Below the pieces are notes generated by a model that was not told where the DNA came from, searched no databases, and saw only the letters and a list, made by a program, of their open reading frames with translations. The position numbers were made by a program, and so were the translations under genes. Below are positions 32,832 to 42,512 of a stretch of 64,000 nt of DNA, one piece after another. Numbering within the stretch: position 1 is the first letter of the stretch; each line of letters starts with the position of its first letter. This DNA comes from an uncultured Vampirovibrio sp. (GTDB lineage Bacteria; Cyanobacteriota; Vampirovibrionia; Gastranaerophilales; Gastranaerophilaceae): NCBI GenBank assembly GCA_910578465.1, contig CAJTPW010000001.1:372001-436000 (forward strand). The letters are read 5' to 3'.

Positions 32832-33893
32832 TTATTGTATCTGTTCCAAATTTTGTGAGAGCACTTGAAAATCAGGTGTAGCCTTTAGTTTGCGCTCAAT
32901 TTCATCAAATGTAAGAAAACCTTCCTGCGCACCGAATACTTCAACGACCGCAGCGGCATTTACAGAGGCGCATTCAAGCGCTTTTTTGACATCCATATTA
33001 AATTTTTCCATAGCTGCCGTGAAGGTAGAGCTGAAAGCGTCCCCTGCGCCAAGTGTAGACCTTACCACTGCAGGAAATTCGGGCGCTTTATAAAATTTAT
33101 TTCCGTCATATGCATAGACACCGGCTTTGCCATCTGTTATTACAACATTTACGCGGTTATTTCCGCGAAGCGTTTTAAGCATTTGAATAACATCGGGGTG
33201 AATAAATTCTTTGGAAAATTTTTCATTTTTTGTATCGGGGCGCACGGAAATTTTGGTTAAAAGACTTGCCTCTTCTTTGTTTAAGACTAAAATATCGGCA
33301 ATTTCAATTATCTTTGAAAAATATTTTTCACCTTTCTTTATTGCCGTTGTACCCGCATTTATTGAAAGTTTTATATTATTTTCCTGTGCGTATACTGCAA
33401 GTTTATCGAGCAATCTGTTGCTTTCGCCAGCAAGCGGCGCGATGTAGAGCCATTTAGCGTTTTTCAGGCGGCTAAAATCTATATCTTTTTCTCTTATTGA
33501 AGCGTTTGCGCCCCTGTGAGCAAGGACCGTTCTGTCGCCCTGAAAGCTGACAAGGATAATGGAAAAGCCAGTAAGACCTTCTTTTGCCTGAATTATGTTT
33601 GATGTATCGATATTTGAAGCTTTAAGATTTTCGCAAATTACGGGAGAAATTTCATCTGCGCCCAATTTTACAACTGTGGATGTTTTAAACCCGAGGTGTG
33701 CAAAATTCATGGCCGTATTTATCGCGCCGCCCCCGAGGCTTCTTGAAAAATCATCAATTTCAACTTTGCTTCCGTACGGAAAGCTCATAAAATCACTTCT
33801 TTTGTCTTTGGAGCTTACCGAAACTATGTTCGCACTATCAGATTCAATAAAAACATCCAGAGTGGCAGAGCCTATTGTTACTACATCAAACAT
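32832..33893 (-). CDS. PfkB family carbohydrate kinase
   Basis: The 353-residue product is a ribokinase-fold sugar or nucleoside kinase. It has the N-terminal family motif with SLGGGAINTAMNFAHLG (about residues 50-66), the PfkB middle region and the C-terminal signature STLGAGDAFSSTFTAAM with the catalytic Asp (about residue 292). The substrate (ribose, adenosine, fructose derivative) cannot be told. AAGGG precedes the ATG, and a minus-strand TATAAT lies about 25 nt further upstream. rqcP follows after 9 nt. Confidence 0.85.
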   Translation of the reverse strand: MFDVVTIGSATLDVFIESDSANIVSVSSKDKRSDFMSFPYGSKVEIDDFSRSLGGGAINTAMNFAHLGFKTSTVVKLGADEISPVICENLKASNIDTSNIIQAKEGLTGFSIILVSFQGDRTVLAHRGANASIREKDIDFSRLKNAKWLYIAPLAGESNRLLDKLAVYAQENNIKLSINAGTTAIKKGEKYFSKIIEIADILVLNKEEASLLTKISVRPDTKNEKFSKEFIHPDVIQMLKTLRGNNRVNVVITDGKAGVYAYDGNKFYKAPEFPAVVRSTLGAGDAFSSTFTAAMEKFNMDVKKALECASVNAAAVVEVFGAQEGFLTFDEIERKLKATPDFQVLSQNLEQIQ

Positions 33894-33976
33894 AAAATAC
33901 CCTTATTAATTTTTCTTTTATATTATAATACAAACAAAGAGGGAGATTGTTTTGGCGACCCGGCGGATTTTAAAAG

Positions 33977-35113
33977 ATGTTTTTAAAAAGGTTAAAATTT
34001 AATAATTACAGAAATTATGACAGTTTGGAATTTGAATTTTCAAAGAATAAAACTCTTTTTGTGGGTAAAAATGCACAGGGAAAAACAAACCTTCTTGAAG
34101 CCGTATATTATCTTTCTGCCCTGAATTCAAGCAGGATAAAGAAAGATAAAGAATTAATAAAATTCGGAAATGAATTTTGCAATATTAATGCTACGGTTCT
34201 AAAATCGGAAACCGATGTGGAATTGGATATCTTGATAAATCCGCCTAAAAACAAGGTTTTAAAAGTAAACGGTATCAAAAAGAACAAATCAAGAGATTTT
34301 GTACGCGTGCTCTCGACCGTAAGTTTTGCAAATTCAGACCTTCTTTTGCTTCGCGGAGAGCCTTCAGACAGAAGAAAATGGCTTGATAATGCAATATGTC
34401 AGGTGTATCCTGCATATCTGGATAAAATTAATAAATATAATAAAATCCGTCTTCAAAAGGCAAATTTCTTATCCGATAATCAAGGGCGTCCGTTTGGCCT
34501 TAATGGTACAGGCGGCGGTTTAAACGAGACAATGCTTGATGTTTTTAATACCCAGCTTGCAAATTCAAGCGCAAACATTATGTATTTAAGGATGAAATTT
34601 TTGTCGGAACTGAAAAAGATTGCAAAGGAAAAGCACCTTTCGATTTCCCGTGATGAAGAATTAAATATTGAATATGAAAACACGCTCGGAGCTGAGTATT
34701 CAAGTGTTGCGGAGCTTTCAAGCCTTGCATACGAAAAGCTTTGTGAAGTTAAGGCAGGGGAGATAAAAAAGGGTCAGTGTCTAATCGGGCCGCACAGGGA
34801 TGATGTTGCATTTTTTATAAACGGACTTGATGCGAAACGTTATGCTTCTCAAGGTCAGCAAAGAACGATTGTTCTTGCCCTAAAGCTTTCGGAGCTTGAT
34901 ATTATTCAAGAAAAGATAAATGAAATGCCTGTTTTGCTTTTGGACGATGTTCTTGCAGAGCTTGATAACATTAGACAAAATTATCTTCTGGATACAATAA
35001 AAGACGGTGTGCAAACGATTATTACAAGCGTGGATACCCTTGCTTTTGATGATGATTTTTTGGCCGATGTAGAAATTGTGCAGGTTGAAGGCGGAAATAT
35101 TGTTCAAAAATAG
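33977..35113 (+). CDS. recF: DNA replication and repair protein RecF
   Basis: The 378-residue ATPase loads RecA at single-strand gaps together with RecO and RecR. It begins with the family start LKRLKFNNYRNYDSLEFEFS, Walker A GKNAQGKTN (about residues 31-39), the ABC-type signature region around LLLRGEPSDRRKWLD, and Walker B with the D-loop LLLDDVLAELD near residue 325. The length is normal. recR lies elsewhere in the window (42509). A bidirectional terminator follows. Confidence 0.93.
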   Translation: MFLKRLKFNNYRNYDSLEFEFSKNKTLFVGKNAQGKTNLLEAVYYLSALNSSRIKKDKELIKFGNEFCNINATVLKSETDVELDILINPPKNKVLKVNGIKKNKSRDFVRVLSTVSFANSDLLLLRGEPSDRRKWLDNAICQVYPAYLDKINKYNKIRLQKANFLSDNQGRPFGLNGTGGGLNETMLDVFNTQLANSSANIMYLRMKFLSELKKIAKEKHLSISRDEELNIEYENTLGAEYSSVAELSSLAYEKLCEVKAGEIKKGQCLIGPHRDDVAFFINGLDAKRYASQGQQRTIVLALKLSELDIIQEKINEMPVLLLDDVLAELDNIRQNYLLDTIKDGVQTIITSVDTLAFDDDFLADVEIVQVEGGNIVQK

Positions 35114-35133
35114 AGGTTTTTTGCAGATATAAC

Positions 35134-35176
35134 AAATCCCCTCTTTGGATTTTGTTTTCCAAAAGAGGGGATTTTT
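35134..35176. terminator. Bidirectional intrinsic terminator
   Basis: AAATCCCCTCTTTGG (35134-35148) pairs with CCAAAAGAGGGGATTT (35159-35174), with one extra A, followed by a T run. It separates recF from the convergent 791-residue gene. Confidence 0.87.
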
Positions 35177-35192
35177 AAGTTTATTTTACGGA

Positions 35193-37568
35193 TTATTTTC
35201 CGTATGTTTCGTATTTTTTCTGGATTTCTTCGGTAACGCCTTTAGAGATTTCTTCACTCAGGATTTTACCGTTTTTGTCCATAATTTCGCCATAGCCTGA
35301 TGTGTCGTTAGAATCGCTAAAGTCTGCTGCCATTTCATCATAGAGTTCATCGCCCTTATGTTTTGCAATTTCTTTAGCATAATCAATTTCTTCGTTAACA
35401 CGGTTTCTGAATTCGCTTTCGGTTTCGGTAAGCTCGCCTGAGCCGTCGTCCATACCGTCAAGCTTGTCTTTTAATTCTTGGGCTTTGTCTTTAATGTCTT
35501 GCAGCTTGCTGATGTCGCCCGAGTATTTTCCTGTATTCTTGAATGCATTTTCAACGTCTTTTGATGTCAATTGAGAGAACATATTTTCGCCGGTCAACTT
35601 GTCATTATTTAACGTCGCTTCAAGGTAATCGGCATCTTCAAGGGTTTGTTCCGCGGTCATTGTCTTACCGTTCATTTTAACGTCAAACGTGTTTTGAATT
35701 TCGGCGCCGTTAATGTCGTGTTTTCCGCTTTCTTTGGCAGAGCTCAGGTTGATTTCCGTGATACCTGCGTCTTTTGCACTCATAAAGCTTTGTTTAACTC
35801 CGACACCGCCTACGCCTTTGCTGTCTGCGTGGTCGTTTTCTTCGACAACCATTACCATAATGCTGTCTAAGGCATCACCTGTGATAACTTTTTCGCCTTT
35901 GGCATTTGTTGTAATGTAGTCTTTATATTGAGTGTCAAAGTCTGCCATACCGTCTTTTGAGCCAAGAAGGTCCGTAACACCGTCATATGTGCCGTTGCCG
36001 TCATCTGCCATAAAGTAGAAGCTCTTGTTGCCGTCTTTAACGGATATCGGGTCTGTTCTTGTTGTTGGAGCAGGTTTCACTTCTGCGGCCTTATCTGCTT
36101 GGATTACTTTGGAATCTTCCCACTTGCCGCCTTTGCCCGTAAAGCTTCTGATGTGGTCTGCAAGAGGTGTATAGCTCTTATCTGATGTAAACCTTACAAG
36201 ACCTTGAGGTTGCGCTTCGGCACCGCCTTGTTCAGCCAGAGAGTATCCGATATCAAGACCGGGGAATATTTGGTCTAAGGCATACATTGCTTCTTTGAAC
36301 GTAAAGCCTTTGCTTGCCATTTCAGTTACGGCTTTTTTAGCATTATCAATGTCTTTTGTATCAGCTGCCGCTGTTTTTGCGGGTTCAGGAAGTCCTGCGG
36401 TGCCGTTTGCTATGGCATTTACCGCAGAATATACGGTTTGAGCGTGTCCTGAAATAATTTTGCCTGTTTTTGCCTGTTCATCGCGTGTAGCGTGCCCGTA
36501 AGGAATTGTATAGCTTCCGCCGCCGTTTTTCTTAATGCCAAGGTTTCCAAATGTTTCAGAAAGCAGGTCTAATATTTCAGTGTTGCTGGCTCCTGCTTTT
36601 GCAAGGTCGTATACAAGGCTGCCTTCCTGAATTTGGGTAGCGTCAGCTTTGTCTCCGAAGAGGGCTTTTGATAGGTTTTTCATTGCTTCATTGCCGCTGT
36701 GTGCGGAATAAGCATCGCCTGAGCCTGTTGTTGCTCCGCCAAGGGCTTTAATTGAGTCGGTTGCAGCTTTAATTCCTGCTTCGTCTCTGCCTGCAGCTTC
36801 GCCGTTGTTTGCAATCTGGCCTTCGCCCCTTGCGCCGATATCACCGTATTTAGAGGCTAAATCAGCAACAACAACTTCTTTTTCGTATGTGAATATCGGA
36901 ACTTTGGGGTCGTTGTTTGCGTTTGAATATAATGAGCCCACTTCTGCGGTCATATTGTCTTTTGTTTGGGTTAACAGTGTAACGATAGCCTGAGCGTTCT
37001 TTAAGCCGTTTGCAGCAGCGTTGCTTTCCATAATAACGCCGTCCAGTTCGCCGCAAAGGTCTTTAAGTTCATCACTTAAGCCGTTTTGGTTAGAATATAT
37101 TGCTGATATTTTTGAAAAATCAGGCGCAAGCTTATCAAGCTGTGTCTGGAACTCTGTTTCAAACGATGTTGTTCTGCTGCCTGATGAGTTTTTCTGTTTA
37201 GTTTGTCTTACAGCATTTGTGATTGCTAAATCGATAGCTTCTTTCAGGTCTGCTTCAAATTTTCTTGTTTCTTCGTTTAAATCGCCGATTTTATCGGACA
37301 ATTTTCCTGATGTATTGTCAATTTTATCTTCAATTTTATCAACCTGATCTTGAAGTTTGTCAATTTTTTTCTGCCAGTCTGCAATTTGTTCGTTAATTTT
37401 TGCTATTCTTGCTTCAATATCATCTATTGAATCCTGTCCGCCGTTAAAGTAGCTTTTTGTAAACAGAGCTTCGGCCTCTTTTTGAAGATTTGCCTTGCCC
37501 AATTCCATTTTTGCGACATTTGCGGTTAATTCTGTGGTTTGTCCTGTTTTTGAAATGTTGTTAGACAT
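35193..37568 (-). CDS. Large coiled-coil protein of unknown function, 791 residues
   Basis: The start at 37568 (MSNNISKTGQ) is supported by AAAGGAT 8 nt upstream. Residues about 40-105 form a strong coiled coil (IDDIEARIAKINEQIADWQK and following heptads), and a second helical stretch lies near the C-terminus. The middle is Ala/Gly/Asp-rich. About two thirds along, DDGNGTYDG and a following acidic segment with KGEKVITGDALDSIMVMV look like degenerate EF-hand or dockerin-like calcium loops, leading into QSFMSAKDAGITEINLSS. There is no signal peptide or membrane helix. The protein is acidic and looks like a secreted or surface structural protein exported by a non-Sec route, but that is inference. 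Confidence 0.75.
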   Translation of the reverse strand: MSNNISKTGQTTELTANVAKMELGKANLQKEAEALFTKSYFNGGQDSIDDIEARIAKINEQIADWQKKIDKLQDQVDKIEDKIDNTSGKLSDKIGDLNEETRKFEADLKEAIDLAITNAVRQTKQKNSSGSRTTSFETEFQTQLDKLAPDFSKISAIYSNQNGLSDELKDLCGELDGVIMESNAAANGLKNAQAIVTLLTQTKDNMTAEVGSLYSNANNDPKVPIFTYEKEVVVADLASKYGDIGARGEGQIANNGEAAGRDEAGIKAATDSIKALGGATTGSGDAYSAHSGNEAMKNLSKALFGDKADATQIQEGSLVYDLAKAGASNTEILDLLSETFGNLGIKKNGGGSYTIPYGHATRDEQAKTGKIISGHAQTVYSAVNAIANGTAGLPEPAKTAAADTKDIDNAKKAVTEMASKGFTFKEAMYALDQIFPGLDIGYSLAEQGGAEAQPQGLVRFTSDKSYTPLADHIRSFTGKGGKWEDSKVIQADKAAEVKPAPTTRTDPISVKDGNKSFYFMADDGNGTYDGVTDLLGSKDGMADFDTQYKDYITTNAKGEKVITGDALDSIMVMVVEENDHADSKGVGGVGVKQSFMSAKDAGITEINLSSAKESGKHDINGAEIQNTFDVKMNGKTMTAEQTLEDADYLEATLNNDKLTGENMFSQLTSKDVENAFKNTGKYSGDISKLQDIKDKAQELKDKLDGMDDGSGELTETESEFRNRVNEEIDYAKEIAKHKGDELYDEMAADFSDSNDTSGYGEIMDKNGKILSEEISKGVTEEIQKKYETYGK

Positions 37569-37753
37569 CTTAAAATCCTTTCGCACTTTTTATATCTTTT
37601 ACTAATTCTTTATGTTTTGACCTTTAGATCTGTTTTTTTGCTTATACAAGCTGCAGCATTGAAATAATGCCGTTTAAAAATCCTTGTACAGTATTCAATA
37701 TCGTCACCCGTCTGCAAAAACTTAAGAGTTTTGGGGTAAAATTGTTACACTTT

Positions 37754-39988
37754 TTAATATTTTAAATTTTTCCAGATAATAAAAGAAGATACAATTTCTT
37801 TGTTGTTTATAAGACTTATCCACCTTGTTTTTATTTCATGCGTCGGGGCAAAACCTTTTTCTTTAATATAGTTTTCAGGGGTCAAACATTTTATTTCAAT
37901 AAGTTTATCGAGTTCATTTTGATTTTCAATCACTGCTGTTTTTCCGTTTTCATTTTTTATATAAAGACAGTTTTGATTTAAAAGATCGGTTTTAGTTAAT
38001 TTTCTTTTATCTTTGTTGTTAAATTCATTTATTGTCTGAAAAGGATATGGAGTTATCAGATAATCATATTTTTCAAGATTATATTTTTCTATCCTTGAAA
38101 TTATCATCTGCTCAAGCCTGATATGTTTTTTTGCGGCATTAATTTCAGATAGCTGCATCATAACGTTTTTATCGGGGAAAATACCTGCAGTTTTGTATTT
38201 TTCAATGTAGTTAAAAATATTCTCATCAATTTCGCAGCTTTTCTTTTCCCTCTTAAAATATTCATAATTCATGCATCGTACGTTATAAAAAAATTCTTCT
38301 TTAACAGGCTCGTTTTTATAAGATTGGACAAGTCTTTTAAACGGTCTGAAGGATAAATAAACGGAAGCAAAAAAGAGGTAAAAAATTGCAAATAAAATAA
38401 TGACAGTTTTGTAGAAATTATTCTTTTTGAAATACGAAAATACAAGTACGGGCGCGCTTAAAATTATGAATGTACAGATAAACCTTATACTGTATACCAT
38501 ATACCCGATTGAAAAACTTAAAAATATCAGGTTTATGTAAAAAAGTGCACCGAGAGAATAAAGAATTATCCGTCCCTCTTTTGTTTTTTGGTTTTTAAAT
38601 ATTTTATTATATCCTGCTTTTAAAAGAAGGAAAATGGCTGCAAAAACGGAAGGGAAAAAGGCCAGAACGCTTGTAATGCCATAGCCCATGGTCTGTTCCT
38701 TTAAAAAGGAATTAACGGATTCCATTTCAGATAAAACCCCTAAATTGTTCGGGATGTTTAAAAAGGCAAACAGGGCATCTCTTCCTTGAAAGATGAATTT
38801 GCTTATAAAAATCCCCCACTTAAAACCCGTTGTATCCAGAAGTTGAATGTTATAATTTACAAAATTTGCAAAAAAACCTTTAAATCCGCCGAAAAATCCG
38901 TGTTCGTTAATTGAAATTCTTGAGCCCAAGGGGTTTGAATAGTCTATAAAGTTTAAGATGTAGTTATAGCTTGAAAATATTATAAAATTTGCGCTCAAAA
39001 AAACGGCATATGTAAAAAACGAACGGAAGTTTTTCTTTTTATACGAATAAATTATAAATAAGATTAAAAGCGGTGCTCCTGCAATAAATGCTGTGCTTTT
39101 AACCCCTAGGGCAACGGCAAAGGCAAGGGAAGAAAAATAACAGTTTACAATGTCCGTTCTTTTTTGGGTCGTGGTGGCATTACTTGTTAAGGCATTACTT
39201 TTATTCCAATTGTTTTCGCCATTTATATAATCAAAGAAAAATATCATTGAATATAAAAGCAAGGTGCCGACAAGTAAATCCGTCTGTGTGCTTGAAATTT
39301 GAGAGATTACTCCTGCAAACGTTGAAAAGATAAAAATTGTCCAGAGTCTTTTTCTGTATGAAAATTTTAATCTTCCTAAAAATATCCATAGCCCTGAAAT
39401 TGTAAAAAAGAATGTTATATATTGCAAAAGCCCGAAGCCAAAGTCTTTTCCCGTCAGGGAAAATATCCAGGTATAGATAATTTCAGCATTTATCGGCATT
39501 ACGAGGTTTCTTAAATCGATTGTATCAAAATGGTGAATATAGCCTTTCTGTGCCCAAACAAAAGCCCTGTATGTGTGGTATGTAAGTGCGTCAGGTTCGT
39601 TTACGGGCAAAAATGCAGATAAAATAAAGCCTGTGCCAAGCAGAAAAAATAACCCGAGACAGAGGATTATGAGTCCCCTGTCCAGCTTTAAACAATTTAA
39701 AACTCTTTTAAACCCTGTTTTTAATTTTGTAAAATCGGGTTTTAGAAGAATTATCCCGTTGTCTTTTTTGCGCAATCCTTTTTTTATCCAAAGGGCCGCA
39801 GCGGCAAACAGCGTTAAAAGATTTATTATGATTATTCCAAAAGGGCTGATTTGCTTAAACAGAGATAAAATTTCAATATTTAAAATCAAAAGTCCGAGGA
39901 TTGTCGGAAAAAAATATGCAAATGAGCCGAACGTTGAAATTATAAAATAAGAACTCAGGCATGTTAAAAAAAGAGAAACAAATATCAT
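37754..39988 (-). CDS. Polytopic membrane protein, GT-C glycosyltransferase-like (paralogue 2)
   Basis: The 744-residue product has about 11-13 hydrophobic helices in the first 550 residues and a soluble C-terminal region (about 570-744). The first long loop carries an acidic motif in LPVNEPDALTYHTYRAFVWA, the place of the catalytic Asp in GT-C lipid-dependent glycosyltransferases (ArnT/PMT type). RNLVMPINAEIIYTWIF and SSTQTDLLVG are shared with the preceding gene. A transferase using a lipid-linked sugar is the best guess. It overlaps the upstream paralogue by 4 nt (ATGA), so the two were duplicated in tandem and are translated together. Confidence 0.75.
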   Translation of the reverse strand: MIFVSLFLTCLSSYFIISTFGSFAYFFPTILGLLILNIEILSLFKQISPFGIIIINLLTLFAAAALWIKKGLRKKDNGIILLKPDFTKLKTGFKRVLNCLKLDRGLIILCLGLFFLLGTGFILSAFLPVNEPDALTYHTYRAFVWAQKGYIHHFDTIDLRNLVMPINAEIIYTWIFSLTGKDFGFGLLQYITFFFTISGLWIFLGRLKFSYRKRLWTIFIFSTFAGVISQISSTQTDLLVGTLLLYSMIFFFDYINGENNWNKSNALTSNATTTQKRTDIVNCYFSSLAFAVALGVKSTAFIAGAPLLILFIIYSYKKKNFRSFFTYAVFLSANFIIFSSYNYILNFIDYSNPLGSRISINEHGFFGGFKGFFANFVNYNIQLLDTTGFKWGIFISKFIFQGRDALFAFLNIPNNLGVLSEMESVNSFLKEQTMGYGITSVLAFFPSVFAAIFLLLKAGYNKIFKNQKTKEGRIILYSLGALFYINLIFLSFSIGYMVYSIRFICTFIILSAPVLVFSYFKKNNFYKTVIILFAIFYLFFASVYLSFRPFKRLVQSYKNEPVKEEFFYNVRCMNYEYFKREKKSCEIDENIFNYIEKYKTAGIFPDKNVMMQLSEINAAKKHIRLEQMIISRIEKYNLEKYDYLITPYPFQTINEFNNKDKRKLTKTDLLNQNCLYIKNENGKTAVIENQNELDKLIEIKCLTPENYIKEKGFAPTHEIKTRWISLINNKEIVSSFIIWKNLKY

Positions 39989-42090
39989 TTCATGTTTCTC
40001 CAGAGTATGTATCTTGCATATACATTTTTATCGTCTGTATCAATCCAGTTTGTTTCGATTTTATAAAGAGGTTTGAAATTTTTCTCTTCAAGTTTTTTAT
40101 ACGGAATAAAGCAATCCGTTTGAGAAATTCTTTTGCTTATTTTATCTTCAATAAACATGCACTCTTTAGGATATTTGCCTGCTTTAAATGTTTCTTTATC
40201 TTTATTGTTAAATTCGGTTAAAGCTTGTCCCGGGTGTGCGGTAATTAAATAATCATATTTTGCAAGGTCGTAAGAATCAATTCTCGGTACGATTAATTCC
40301 TCAATACTTGTCTCCTTTTTTGCGGCGGATATTTTTGCTATATGCATTAATATATGAGCATCTGCAAATATTCCTATGTTTTTATTTTTTTCTAAGTATG
40401 GAATTATTGCTTTATCTGTTTTGCAGCCTGCCCTGTCTCCCTTAAAGTATTGATAATTCATACACCTTACATTGTCAATAAAAGTTTCATAATTTTTTTC
40501 CGTCTTATAACTTTCTAAAAGCTTATAAAAAGGCCTTGCTGCCATATGTCCGGATGCTATAAAAAGGTAAAAACAGGCAAAGAACACTACAAGTCCTTTG
40601 TAAAAATTATTTTTCTTAAAATAAGAAAGAATGATAACGGGGGATGTTATTACAACAAAAGCGCATATAAACCTGATACTGTATACCATATACCCGAGCG
40701 CAAAACTTAATGTTCCAAGGCAAAGATAAAACAAAAGCCCGAGAGAATATATGATTAAATATCTTTCTTTAATCTTTGCTTTTCTTGTACCGTTTTTTAT
40801 TAAATTAAATATTCCAAATAAGACGGATGGAATAAATACAAGAAAACCCGTTATGCCAAAACCTATTGTTTGCTCTGAAAGCGAAGAATTTAAGCCCTCC
40901 ATTTTCATTATAACCCCTGTGTCATTTGCAATATTTAAAAGAGAAAATAACTTATTTTGCAGGTTAAACACAGGTTCGCTTAAATATATTCCCCACATAA
41001 AGCCCGCAAAATCAAACATTTGAATGTTATATCTTATAAAGTTTGCAACATAGCCTTTGGTTCCGCCAAAAAAGGCATGCCTGTTTAATGCCATTTTCGA
41101 ACCGAAGGGGTTAGAGTAATCAATAAAGTTTAAAAAGTAGTTATAGCTTGAAAAAATTATAAAATTCAGCCCTAAAAATCCGATAAATGCAGCGAATTTT
41201 TTTATTCCTTCTTTTTTATATTTTATAAACGAATAAACAAGAAACAATATAAGCAAGGGAAGGCCTGCAATAAATGCCGTGCTTTTTACCCCGAGAGCTA
41301 TTGCAAAAGAAAGGGATGAGAAAAATCCTCTGCTCAATTTGTTCTGGTTAATGTAATCATAGAAAAATATCATTGAATATAAAAGCAAAACACCGACAAG
41401 CAAATCCGTCTGTGTGCTTGAAATTTGAGAAATTACCCCTGCAAAAGAAGTGTATATGCAAATTGCCCAGAGTCTTTTTCTGAAAGAATATTTAAACCTT
41501 TCTAAAAATATCCATATTCCAAAAATCCCGAAAACAAAGCTTGAAAACTCTAAAAGCCCGAACCCGATATCTTTTTTTGTAAGGGTGTAAATCCATGTAT
41601 AGATAATTTCAGAATTTATCGGCATTACAAGGTTTCTGACATCGAGCGTTTCAAAGTGGTGAATATATCCCTTGCCTGTCCAGACAAGCGCCCTGTAGGT
41701 GTGATATTCAAGTGCGTCAAAATCGTTTACGGGCAAAAAACAGGCAAGCATAAAACCTGTGAACGTAACAACAATTACGCCAAGGCAAAGAATAGCAAGC
41801 CCTTTATCAAGTTTTAGAGAGTTTTTAATTTTTCTAAAACCTGTTTTTAAAATCTTGAAATCGGGCTTTAAAAGAGGTTTCCCTTTTTTTACCCAAAGGG
41901 CCAATGTTATTAAAAAAGTCAGCAGGTTTAATATTAATATCTGAGGCGTTGAAATTGCTTTAAATAAAGATAAAACTTCAATATTTAAAATAACAAGCCC
42001 CAAAAATATTACGAAAAAATACGCCAACGTATTAAATAAAGCGGTTAAAAAATATGTGCTTAAAGCAATTAACAAGAAGGATAATAACAT
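39985..42090 (-). CDS. Polytopic membrane protein, GT-C glycosyltransferase-like (paralogue 1)
   Basis: The 701-residue product is a close paralogue of the next gene, with about 11-13 membrane helices followed by a soluble C-terminal domain. Shared segments include LPVNDFDALEYHTYRALVWT (acidic loop motif), RNLVMPINSEIIYTWIY, SSTQTDLLVGVLLLYSMIFF, and SYNYFLNFIDYSNPFGSK. The GT-C fold assignment comes from topology and the acidic first loop; no substrate is known. It is the first gene of the two-gene minus-strand operon. The 5' end has no strong Shine-Dalgarno; AAGGATAATAAC lies before the ATG. Confidence 0.75.
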   Translation of the reverse strand: MLLSFLLIALSTYFLTALFNTLAYFFVIFLGLVILNIEVLSLFKAISTPQILILNLLTFLITLALWVKKGKPLLKPDFKILKTGFRKIKNSLKLDKGLAILCLGVIVVTFTGFMLACFLPVNDFDALEYHTYRALVWTGKGYIHHFETLDVRNLVMPINSEIIYTWIYTLTKKDIGFGLLEFSSFVFGIFGIWIFLERFKYSFRKRLWAICIYTSFAGVISQISSTQTDLLVGVLLLYSMIFFYDYINQNKLSRGFFSSLSFAIALGVKSTAFIAGLPLLILFLVYSFIKYKKEGIKKFAAFIGFLGLNFIIFSSYNYFLNFIDYSNPFGSKMALNRHAFFGGTKGYVANFIRYNIQMFDFAGFMWGIYLSEPVFNLQNKLFSLLNIANDTGVIMKMEGLNSSLSEQTIGFGITGFLVFIPSVLFGIFNLIKNGTRKAKIKERYLIIYSLGLLFYLCLGTLSFALGYMVYSIRFICAFVVITSPVIILSYFKKNNFYKGLVVFFACFYLFIASGHMAARPFYKLLESYKTEKNYETFIDNVRCMNYQYFKGDRAGCKTDKAIIPYLEKNKNIGIFADAHILMHIAKISAAKKETSIEELIVPRIDSYDLAKYDYLITAHPGQALTEFNNKDKETFKAGKYPKECMFIEDKISKRISQTDCFIPYKKLEEKNFKPLYKIETNWIDTDDKNVYARYILWRNMK

Positions 42091-42168
42091 ATGGTAATTA
42101 TAGGATTAAAAAATTGCCTAATCAAGTGATTATGCAAGCGTCCAATCAAGAACTATCCTTTAGGGTAG

Positions 42169-42197
42169 TTTACATTAAGCCTTAAGATTTTTATTAT
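42169..42197 (+). promoter_or_regulatory. Consensus promoter with no gene downstream
   Basis: TTTACA (42169-42174), a 17-nt spacer and TATTAT (42192-42197) point to the right. The next plus-strand gene is 1.5 kb away, and a terminator lies only 40-85 nt downstream, so this would drive a short transcript. Confidence 0.55.
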
Positions 42198-42203
42198 AAC
42201 TAT

Positions 42204-42282
42204 TGTGCATATTCCACTCTCACTCGTAAACTGTTTAACCGATTTTCAAAATCTTAACCGAAATTGAAAGTCGGTTTTTTTT
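42204..42282 (+). ncRNA. Candidate small RNA (about 79 nt)
   Basis: The predicted start is 7 nt after the TATTAT box. The transcript would end in a terminator in which AACCGATTTTCAA (42237-42249) pairs with TTGAAAGTCGGTT (42264-42276) with one G-U, followed by eight T. About 33 nt precede the stem. There is no reading frame of note. No known RNA family is recognised. It lies between the GT-C-like gene start and the end of recR, both on the minus strand. The further stretch 42283-42480 holds only hairpins (for example AACCCTGCC/GGCAGGGTT near 42393-42415). Confidence 0.5.
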
Positions 42283-42479
42283 ATTTATTTTAAACAGATG
42301 CTGAAATGAGGGAATGTTTTTTGATACTGTTAGCATAAGTGCATTAGAGATATTTAGCGAATGTATAAAGCGAGTATGTTTGAAACCCTGCCTCCTTTAG
42401 CTTAAGGCAGGGTTGAGTTTACGAGCAATAAAAAAATGAGCTTAATAGCTCTTTGTACGTTGCAGGCTCGGTATTAAAA

Positions 42480-42512
42480 AACGTTCCCTCGTTTTAATAA
42501 GCGCGAGGCTAC
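42480..42512 (-). terminator. Probable terminator of recR
   Basis: On the minus strand CCTCG (42511-42507 region) pairs with CGAGG across a 12-nt loop, followed by GAACGTTTTTTAAT. The stem is short, so the call is tentative. Confidence 0.4.

Noticed and set aside
37632..37697. A 21-codon minus-strand frame (GTG start) encoding a hydrophobic amphipathic-looking peptide
   Set aside because: No ribosome binding site, GTG start, and overlapping frames of equal length; not distinguishable from chance.
42393..42415. Hairpin AACCCTGCC/GGCAGGGTT as a terminator
   Set aside because: No T run follows on either strand; left as unexplained structure near the candidate small RNA.
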